From the IMG/VR virus record IMGVR_UViG_3300042868_001841, positions 1-34,573 of that record: a stretch of 34,573 nucleotides of DNA. One strand, written 5' to 3'. Below the pieces are notes generated by a model. It saw only the letters and a list, made by a program, of their open reading frames with translations, was not told where the DNA came from and ran no database searches. This document shows positions 30,101 to 34,573 of this stretch, one piece after another. Source of the DNA: a virus. How positions within the stretch are numbered: the stretch's first letter is position 1; every line of letters starts with the position of its first letter. A program made the position numbers and the translations under genes.

Positions 30101-30818
30101 ACATTTCCTTTAGATCGTATTTGCACCATATCAACGGAGCTTCTTCGCCATCTGCTAATCCTTTAGCAGTATGCTGTTGTATATTTACAACATTAGCTTC
30201 TAAGTTACTTAAGCCATCTGTCATGTTAGGGTAAACCCTATTACTAAATCTTTTGTGATTTTCCTTGCTTGCTTCTGTTTCACCATTGGCATCGTAGCCG
30301 TTAGAATCGTGATCCAAGGCAATAAAAGTACCATCCCTATATCCTAGTGGCAAACCAACAGATTCGAGCCTCTTGGCTAGGTCTGTGTCCTCGTAACCCC
30401 ATCCCCAATAAGTATTGGAATATCCGTTACAGGCTTCAAAGTGCCACTTCTTCATCAGCGCTACAGCAGCTAAGCCATATCGTTGGGCATTAACTACCTG
30501 ATCTGTTCCATGCCCTACTGGTCTAGATTCCATCCCATGCCAGATAATTCTGCTTGGCAAACTGGGTTCTGAGTAATCTGCCCACATCGGCATATAGTCT
30601 ACATCGTTAAAACAAACATAATCTACAGTTCCAGCAATTGCTGCATAAGCATGATTAGCTAATGCTCCACGATTAAATGGGCTATCGTCTACTTGTTCTG
30701 CGATACAGAACAAAGGCTCTATTTTGGTGTTTCTACGGAAAAAGCTAACTGTATGAGGAAGCATCTTAGCTAGATGCTGTTCTCTATCTCTATAGGGGAT
30801 AATTATCCCTAATCTCAC
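30066..30818 (-). CDS. GT7-like (beta-1,4-galactosyltransferase-type) glycosyltransferase
   Basis: 250 residues. LGIIIPYRDREQHL (3-16), FNRG (48-51), FNDVDYMP (70-77, the DxD equivalent) and WGWGYEDTDLAKRL (138-151) are the canonical sequence blocks of family 7 galactosyltransferases. It would transfer Gal or GalNAc from UDP-sugar to a GlcNAc-like acceptor. The start is GTG at 30818, overlapping the preceding stop (GTGA). It lies upstream of the terminase genes, separate from the capsid-side glycosyltransferases. Confidence 0.85.
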   Translation of the reverse strand: MRLGIIIPYRDREQHLAKMLPHTVSFFRRNTKIEPLFCIAEQVDDSPFNRGALANHAYAAIAGTVDYVCFNDVDYMPMWADYSEPSLPSRIIWHGMESRPVGHGTDQVVNAQRYGLAAVALMKKWHFEACNGYSNTYWGWGYEDTDLAKRLESVGLPLGYRDGTFIALDHDSNGYDANGETEASKENHKRFSNRVYPNMTDGLSNLEANVVNIQQHTAKGLADGEEAPLIWCKYDLKEMYEDEQKASQVR

Positions 30819-30967
30819 TTTTTCTTAGGCTTTGCCGTTTTAGCTGCTTGTTTAAAATCTTTAGCACTAGGAGCAGCCTTGCTACCAACTTTGTTCATCT
30901 TCTCGCCAGATCCAGCCTTGATCCTAGCCCTTTTAGCGTTGATATTGGCATAAAGTCCAGTTTTCAT
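30815..30967 (-). CDS. 50-residue Lys/Ala-rich basic protein
   Basis: ATG 30967 overlaps the previous stop (TAATG), and its stop lies within the GTGA start of the glycosyltransferase gene. KTGLYANINAKRARIKAGSGEK (2-23) followed by a Lys/Ala tail is a recurring phage protein of unknown role; the charge suggests DNA or RNA binding or packaging with DNA. It and the 53-residue gene at 29939 flank the GT7-like gene. Confidence 0.7.
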   Translation of the reverse strand: MKTGLYANINAKRARIKAGSGEKMNKVGSKAAPSAKDFKQAAKTAKPKKK

Positions 30968-31401
30968 TAGTCTTGTTCCTGTTCTTCAGCTTCTTCCCAC
31001 GATTCGCAAACACGCAAATTATGGCAAATAAACTCATATTTATGGCAGAAACCACGCCCACCACCATTACGATCAAACTCATTCTCTGAAACAACTTTCA
31101 TTGCTTTTAATGCTTTAGGGCTATTGTCGAAATATTCGCAGTTAGCGCAGTAACGATTTGCCGTCATTTCCTCTGGCAATCCCCAAAACTCTACTAATTT
31201 AACCCAAAAGTCCCCAGCATTGGCTGGATCTTTAGCACCAAAATGCCGAGTTTCCATCAAGGTCTTGGTCATTCTATCGTTAGACTCTTTGGTAACAGGG
31301 TACTTAGACTCATCTACCATTGGATCTTCTAATAAACCCATGCCTTCTGGCATTTCATGGTCATCTTCTTTGGGAGCTAATAGTCCGATAGCAATTTTCA
31401 T
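30967..31401 (-). CDS. Cys-rich conserved phage protein
   Basis: 144 residues. The C-terminal half has Cys at about 85, 88, 119, 126 and 132 (YCANCEYF, GFCHKYEFICHN, VCESWEE), a spacing suited to a metal or iron-sulfur site, though the fifth residue leaves the ligand set open. The N-terminal half is acidic and Met-rich (EDDHEMPEGMGLL). Proteins of this kind occur in other aquatic phages with no assigned function. The second gene after the Q-like regulator. Confidence 0.6.
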   Translation of the reverse strand: MKIAIGLLAPKEDDHEMPEGMGLLEDPMVDESKYPVTKESNDRMTKTLMETRHFGAKDPANAGDFWVKLVEFWGLPEEMTANRYCANCEYFDNSPKALKAMKVVSENEFDRNGGGRGFCHKYEFICHNLRVCESWEEAEEQEQD

Positions 31402-31448
31402 TTAGTAGCCTTAATACAGAAATTTTGGGCAAAGTTTCCCTAGCCAAA

Positions 31449-31628
31449 TTATAAATGTGTTTTTCGATCTGCACAAGATTTGCAGATAAATCTTTCATTC
31501 ATGCCATTATTGTAAATTTCGTACATTCCTTCAGCTGTTGTCTTTTGCATCTTGCATTTTGAGCAAGTCCGAATAGTGTGCTGATTTTGTTTTTTTATCC
31601 AGTTCGTGCTGGAGTCGTTTCTTTGCAT
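31449..31628 (-). CDS. 59-residue zinc-ribbon protein overlapping the Q-like gene
   Basis: The +1 frame from ATG 31628 gives TCSKCKM (21-27) and FICKSCADRK (47-56), two CxxC knuckles (Cys22/25 and Cys49/52) separated by 23 residues with YEIYNNG between. It overlaps the last third of the Q-like gene by 98 bases. The Cys half is convincing; the start is uncertain, since the next ATG (at the second Met of KM) would lose the first knuckle. Possible nucleic-acid binding. Confidence 0.5.
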   Translation of the reverse strand: MQRNDSSTNWIKKQNQHTIRTCSKCKMQKTTAEGMYEIYNNGMNERFICKSCADRKTHL

Positions 31629-31938
31629 TGTCTAAATCTACTTCTAGCCGATGAGGGGAAATTCTAAGAGCATGGGCTAGTTGTCCTGTAGAAGCGTAAG
31701 GATGGCTTACATAGCGCATTTTAAGAGTTCTACGCAACTCTAGTGGTAAATTCTTAATTGCCTGTTCTATGAGATCTCCGTCTACATGGTCTGGCTCATA
31801 GTGTGGCTCAGACTCAGCATACAGATTACCTAGTTCTGGAATGTAGTTCTTTTCAAAGCTACGGCAAGTAGTATCTGGCTGTGGAGCTACCACGCCATAC
31901 GATACATACCACGCCCAGTTCTTAAGACGAGTTTCCAT
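31531..31938 (-). CDS. Q-like antiterminator candidate
   Basis: 135 residues. LKNWAWYVSYG (5-15), CRSFEKNYIPE (25-35), DLIEQAIKNLPLELRRTLKMRYV (55-77) and the HTH-like TGQLAHALRISPHRLEVDLDNAKKRL (84-109) resemble phage antitermination proteins of the Q type. These bind near the late promoter and load onto RNA polymerase so it reads through terminators. The position at the head of the leftward late operon fits. The alternative is a sigma-like or other HTH regulator. Starts at ATG 31938 after a short AT-rich region. Confidence 0.6.
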   Translation of the reverse strand: METRLKNWAWYVSYGVVAPQPDTTCRSFEKNYIPELGNLYAESEPHYEPDHVDGDLIEQAIKNLPLELRRTLKMRYVSHPYASTGQLAHALRISPHRLEVDLDNAKKRLQHELDKKTKSAHYSDLLKMQDAKDNS

Positions 31939-32011
31939 AAATTGTCATATTAATTTAATAGAATTTATTGTATTATATTCAACATCTTAACGCAATAACC
32001 GAAAGCGCTTA
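31939..32011. promoter_or_regulatory. Divergent AT-rich intergenic region
   Basis: Seventy-three bases, nearly all A/T. A leftward pair TTGAAT - 16 bases - TATTAA is possible; the rightward side has TATTAT/TATATT with no good -35. Both flanking starts have weak ribosome sites. It should hold the late (Q gene) and the 32012-33105 promoters. Confidence 0.35.
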
Positions 32012-32755
32012 ATGAAAATCTTACTTTTAGACATAGAGACCTCTCCTAATGTGGCTCATGTTTGGGGTATTTGGCAACAGAATGTAGGTCTTTCGCAGCT
32101 CCTAGAGTCATCTTACACTATGTGCTATTCAGCCAAGTGGCTTGGTGATAAACAAATTTATTTTGATTCAGTTCAAAAAAGTGAACCTAAAGCTATGCTA
32201 GAAGGAATACATGGTTTACTAGAAGATGCAGATGCCGTAGTTCACTACAATGGTACTAAGTTTGATATGCCAACTCTTAATAAAGAGTTCTTGGTGCATC
32301 ACATGACACCACCACCACCAATAAAACAAATAGACTTGCTTAGAGTGGTTAAAAGCCAATTTAGGTTTCCAAGCAATAAATTAGACTATGTAGCCCAGCG
32401 CCTAGGTCTTGGCAAGAAAAACCACCATGAAGGCCATATACTTTGGATTAAGTGTATGAACAATGATAAAGCAGCATGGAAGGTTATGGAGGAATACAAC
32501 ATCCAAGATGTAATACTTCTTGAAAAGCTATACAAAAGGTTATTGCCTTGGATTAAGCAGCCTGTCAATCAGTCATTAATGAAAGACAGAAAAGGGTTTG
32601 TATGCCCTACTTGTTCTAAGCCACATTTAATTAGCAAAGGTTTAAGATATACAACTACTGGTGCATACCAGCGCTATCAATGTAAAGCCTGTGGAGCTTA
32701 TTCTGTAGATACTAGGTCTTTAATCCCACATTCAAAAATTAAACATTTAGCATGA
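32012..32755 (+). CDS. DEDD 3'-5' exonuclease / RNase H-like with C-terminal zinc ribbon
   Basis: 247 residues. LLLDIETSP (4-12; Asp7, Glu9), HYNGTKFDMPTL (78-89; Asp85) and YNIQDVILLEKLY (162-174; Asp166) are the ExoI-III motifs of the DnaQ-like fold. The end carries a zinc ribbon, CPTC (198-201) and CKAC (224-227). A common phage protein, probably trimming RNA or DNA ends or proofreading. Start ATG 32012 lacks a strong ribosome site. It overlaps the SprT-like gene by 4 bases. Confidence 0.8.
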   Translation: MKILLLDIETSPNVAHVWGIWQQNVGLSQLLESSYTMCYSAKWLGDKQIYFDSVQKSEPKAMLEGIHGLLEDADAVVHYNGTKFDMPTLNKEFLVHHMTPPPPIKQIDLLRVVKSQFRFPSNKLDYVAQRLGLGKKNHHEGHILWIKCMNNDKAAWKVMEEYNIQDVILLEKLYKRLLPWIKQPVNQSLMKDRKGFVCPTCSKPHLISKGLRYTTTGAYQRYQCKACGAYSVDTRSLIPHSKIKHLA

Positions 32756-33105
32756 GATTAAATTCAGAGGTTGTTCGCAATCTTTACGCCTCTATTTATT
32801 GCTGCTATCCATTTACTAAATGGAAAATGCCGTTGCCAGATGAGGTTGAGTTTATAGTAACTCCAGACCCAGAGGTAATGGGAACATATTTACTAGATAC
32901 TGGTGGAGATTATGAGCATACCATTACTATATCTTCTGCCAGGTGTGGGCATTATTACACTCTGTTAATTACCCTTTGCCATGAAGCGATCCACATGAGT
33001 TTCCATAGACAAAAAGGTGATAAATGGATGCAACATGGAAAAGCATTTAGAACTAGGTGCAAAATGGTAGGGCATGAGCTTGGTTTAGATCCACTAGAGC
33101 TTTAG
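32752..33105 (+). CDS. SprT-like metalloprotease-fold protein
   Basis: 117 residues. The HEAIH at 77-81 (CHEAIHMSFH) is the HExxH zinc site, preceded by ISSARCGHYYTLLITL and followed by HGKAFRTRCKMVG (95-107), typical of SprT/WSS1-like proteins. It may act on DNA-bound or DNA-crosslinked proteins. The stop overlaps the convergent 33102 gene by 4 bases. Confidence 0.8.
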   Translation: MRLNSEVVRNLYASIYCCYPFTKWKMPLPDEVEFIVTPDPEVMGTYLLDTGGDYEHTITISSARCGHYYTLLITLCHEAIHMSFHRQKGDKWMQHGKAFRTRCKMVGHELGLDPLEL

Positions 33106-33278
33106 TGGTTACCGCCATCAGTTGTTTTACTGGGCAATAAAGACTTATACAGCTTAGACTGATCCTCTAGATCATGTATTAGTTTTATTGCTCTGTATAG
33201 CACCTCATTTTCATTTTGAGTCATTACCTTGCCAGTAAACAAATCTATTAGCTCATTAACAATTTTGTTCGTTTCCAT
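33102..33278 (-). CDS. 58-residue hypothetical protein
   Basis: From ATG 33278 to TAA 33102, with AGGA about 8 bases before the start. Predicted two helices (NKIVNELIDLFTGKV, VLYRAIKLIHDLEDQSKLYKSL). No recognised motif. It overlaps the SprT-like gene's 3' end by 4 bases. Last gene of the small leftward operon crossing the contig junction. Confidence 0.5.
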   Translation of the reverse strand: METNKIVNELIDLFTGKVMTQNENEVLYRAIKLIHDLEDQSKLYKSLLPSKTTDGGNH

Positions 33279-33280
33279 AT

Positions 33281-33397
33281 CTAATTCCTATGATATTTAT
33301 CTTTGGGGTTATTAAGCATAGATTTAATAAGTTTATCTATATTAAAGAACCATTGAATAACTTTCATGCCTTCATGCGTATATATAGTAAAACTCAT
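33281..33397 (-). CDS. 38-residue hypothetical peptide
   Basis: ATG 33397 within the upstream TGA (ATGA overlap), TAG at 33281. Amphipathic, Ile/Lys-rich, with Trp-Phe-Phe in the middle. Main support is the coupling to its neighbours; no function can be named. Confidence 0.4.
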   Translation of the reverse strand: MSFTIYTHEGMKVIQWFFNIDKLIKSMLNNPKDKYHRN

Positions 33398-33561
33398 TTT
33401 TTTTTAACGCAGTATTCATAATATTCTTTGAGTAACATACGCATATCACTTTTTAATGTTTCTATTTCAGTCTGTTGCTGGCGTAACACTTCCGCAGCCT
33501 TTTGGATGTGTGAGCCAGAATAAAATTGCTCTAATCTATCAGCTAAATCATTTGCGTTCAC
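33394..33561 (-). CDS. 55-residue coiled-coil peptide
   Basis: GTG start at 33561 overlapping the HNH gene stop (GTGA). Residues 5-50 (LADRLEQFYSG...LRQQQTEIETLKSDMRMLLKE) are helical with heptad spacing; the end is Lys-rich. The combination is typical of small lambda nin-region-like proteins. The non-ATG start and overlap suggest expression by coupling. Confidence 0.55.
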   Translation of the reverse strand: MNANDLADRLEQFYSGSHIQKAAEVLRQQQTEIETLKSDMRMLLKEYYEYCVKKK

Positions 33562-33848
33562 TTAGATCCCTTTCCAAGTTTCTGATCGACTCGCTCCAAC
33601 AGCTCCTCACAGGATATTCCCCATTTTTTTTCAAAACCTTTGACACCCAATCCGTGAACCCCAGAGTTTCCCCGATGATGCTCTGGGCATAGAGGCAAGC
33701 ATGGGGATGTAGCTCTGACAGCCCCATATCTCCTAACATGATGGAGTTCCGCATCCGTAAAGACTTGTTCCCCAAAGACTTCGGAGCATAAAATACATCC
33801 GAGTTCTGCAATCTGGTTAAGGCGCTTTTTTTCATCTCTCGTAGCCAT
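33558..33848 (-). CDS. Ref-family HNH nuclease
   Basis: 96 residues. LGCILC (16-21), ELHHVRR (34-40) and CLPLCPEHHRGNSGVHGLG (50-68) are the zinc-bound HNH signature of the P1 Ref/DUF968 family. Likely ligands and catalytic residues are Cys18/21, His36/37, Cys54, His57/58 and His65. Ref enzymes nick DNA at recombination intermediates (RecA-directed in P1). Full length for the small form. Start ATG 33848 overlaps the 25-residue gene's stop (TAATG). Confidence 0.8.
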   Translation of the reverse strand: MATRDEKKRLNQIAELGCILCSEVFGEQVFTDAELHHVRRYGAVRATSPCLPLCPEHHRGNSGVHGLGVKGFEKKWGISCEELLERVDQKLGKGSK

Positions 33849-33925
33849 TATTTAAAGGTTATCCAAATAGAAAATATAACAATAGCAATTATTACCAAAC
33901 CAAAATAGTAAGGCAAATCACTCAA
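33848..33925 (-). CDS. 25-residue membrane peptide
   Basis: TTG start at 33925 overlapping the preceding TGA (TTGA) and a TAATG stop overlap at 33848-33850. Residues 8-22 (FGLVIIAIVIFSIWI) form one hydrophobic span. No ribosome site, so coupling would be needed. The small size makes the call tentative. Confidence 0.4.
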   Translation of the reverse strand: MSDLPYYFGLVIIAIVIFSIWITFK

Positions 33926-34248
33926 TGGGTAGCCCTGTCTATAGTACGATTAGTAGCCTCTTGGCTTCTCCATATTTCTATTCTGGCTTGTGCAGCTATT
34001 AATTGCCATCGTAATCTTTCTTCTATTTCTACTGCTTCTTTTAGCCCTTGTAATAAATCTATATAATCATCTGTAGCGTAGGCTTCCATTTCTTTGGCAG
34101 CAATGCTAGATGCTGTAGATTCCATCATTAGTTTGCTTTTAGCTGATCGCAGATAGTTCTCTATATAAGTTCTATTTGCTTTGGCTGCTGCAAAGATACT
34201 TGATTGCTTGATGATGAACTCAACTGCTTTATTCGGGCTAATTTCCAT
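33922..34248 (-). CDS. Conserved hypothetical helical protein
   Basis: 108 residues. YLRSAKSKLMMES (32-44), KEAVEIEERLRWQLIAAQARIEIWRSQEATNR (69-100, in parts) and the TIDRATH end form a family common in Burkholderiales phages near recombination and replication genes. Predicted all-helical. Overlaps the preceding gene by 88 bases in another frame, which is unusually long, so the preceding gene's C-terminus may be variable. Confidence 0.65.
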   Translation of the reverse strand: MEISPNKAVEFIIKQSSIFAAAKANRTYIENYLRSAKSKLMMESTASSIAAKEMEAYATDDYIDLLQGLKEAVEIEERLRWQLIAAQARIEIWRSQEATNRTIDRATH

Positions 34249-34418
34249 AATCTTTCCATTTCATCCTGTAGATCTAATCTAGCTTGCCATCCTCGCTTTT
34301 GCTGTACTAGGTCTAATTGCTTTCTGCGTTTATCTAAAGGCCAACTGAGTAACTCTCTAGCCTCACATTCTTTGCGCCATTCCTCGCTATAGGTTTCCCC
34401 ATTGTTCTGCCATTGCAT
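34161..34418 (-). CDS. Hypothetical protein, EEWRKECEARELLS motif (DUF7696-like)
   Basis: 85 residues. EEWRKECEARELLSWPLDKRRKQLDLVQQKRG (in parts, 12-43) is a recognised small phage family with alternating charged helices; the last 20 residues (SSSSSNQ...) are low complexity. It begins at ATG 34418, inside the end of the methyltransferase gene in a different frame (overlap 32 bases). Confidence 0.6.
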   Translation of the reverse strand: MQWQNNGETYSEEWRKECEARELLSWPLDKRRKQLDLVQQKRGWQARLDLQDEMERLWKLARIKQLSSSSSNQVSLQQPKQIELI

Positions 34419-34573
34419 CCGCTATCCCTTGAAAAGTTTTGTTTCTCTCTCTCTCTCTCTCTCTCTCGGCTGCATACAACTTGTATCGTAATACCATTGA
34501 CTCATACGCTTCCCACTTTTAGCTGTCCAAATAGATCCTTTATCTACTATATTTGTAGGCTTTAATGATGGCA
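34387..34573 (-). CDS. Methyltransferase C-terminal part (right copy)
   Basis: The same minus-strand gene that leaves the left end at base 1 continues here and ends with TAG at 34387-34389. The last residues in the correct frame, NKTFQGIADAMAEQW then GNL, match the standard ending of this methyltransferase family. In this copy the TC repeat has 12 units, and the frame from upstream stops early at 34422-34424. With 11 units the whole gene would read through as about 198 residues. Confidence 0.75.
34420..34573. repeat. Right copy of terminal redundancy
   Basis: Matches 1-150 except for two extra TC units in the microsatellite (154 against 150 bases). Trimming either copy gives a circle of about 34.42 kb. 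Confidence 0.9.
34444..34467. repeat. TC dinucleotide microsatellite, 12 units
   Basis: Twelve uninterrupted TC units; the matching site at 25-44 has 10. The methyltransferase frame needs 11 (or 8 or 14). Confidence 0.95.

Noticed and set aside
33548-33835. 95-residue frame overlapping the Ref HNH gene
   Set aside because: The overlapping frame with the HNH zinc motifs is clearly the gene; this one has no motif and a poor start.
1-34573. CRISPR arrays, tRNAs, insertion sequences, reverse transcriptase or diversity-generating repeats
   Set aside because: I saw no regularly spaced repeats with spacers, no cloverleaf, no transposase and no reverse-transcriptase motif.

Overview
The window is an essentially complete genome of a small tailed dsDNA bacteriophage with podovirus (short-tail) architecture. 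Bases 1-150 recur at 34420-34573, and one gene (a DNA methyltransferase) runs off the left end and finishes at the right end, so the molecule is circular or circularly permuted with about 34.4 kb of unique sequence. The base composition is AT-rich by eye. I see no tape-measure, tail-tube or sheath gene, no integrase, no DNA or RNA polymerase and no tRNA. The endolysin and several small proteins resemble those of phages of Burkholderiales, so a betaproteobacterial host, perhaps freshwater, is an inference only.

Layout. (1) A leftward early/accessory block reads from 3436 down through the contig junction to 33102: a Cro-like repressor, a nuclease-like protein, a non-coding or decayed stretch (2470-2946), a DUF268 methyltransferase-like gene, small hypotheticals, a replication-protein-like gene, the methyltransferase across the junction, then a Ref-type HNH nuclease and tiny overlapping ORFs. 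(2) A rightward early block, 3601-7101, starts at a divergent promoter opposite the repressor. It holds a recombination module (DUF1071/Sak-type annealing protein, YqaJ exonuclease, SSB-like protein) among small, translationally coupled genes. (3) A long leftward late block, 31938-7085, begins with a Q-like antiterminator candidate. It continues through two small basic proteins, a GT7-like glycosyltransferase, terminase, P22-like portal, scaffold, SU10-like (DUF5309) capsid, a second glycosyltransferase cluster, connector, gp10-like tail nozzle, repeat-rich tail proteins, four putative DNA-ejection proteins, fibres and a lysis cassette (coiled-coil membrane protein, holin, endolysin, Rz with embedded Rz1). 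(4) A short rightward pair, 32012-33105, encodes a DEDD exonuclease with zinc ribbon and a SprT-like protein. A lone rightward gene (28462-28650) sits inside the late block.

The most interesting observations follow. A TC dinucleotide repeat lies inside the methyltransferase gene and has 10 units in one terminal copy and 12 in the other. Neither keeps the frame, while 11 would restore a family-typical C-terminus, so the gene is a candidate phase-variable locus. A tail protein is built of ten exactly 20-residue repeats followed by Trp residues every 10 residues. A TCTACATT-like motif is shared between the repressor promoter region and the promoter of the isolated 28462 gene, suggesting a small repressor regulon. 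Three glycosyltransferases are embedded among virion genes. Several genes are nested or frameshifted: Rz1 inside Rz, a zinc-ribbon ORF overlapping the Q-like gene, and a -1-frame split small gene at 2670-2863.
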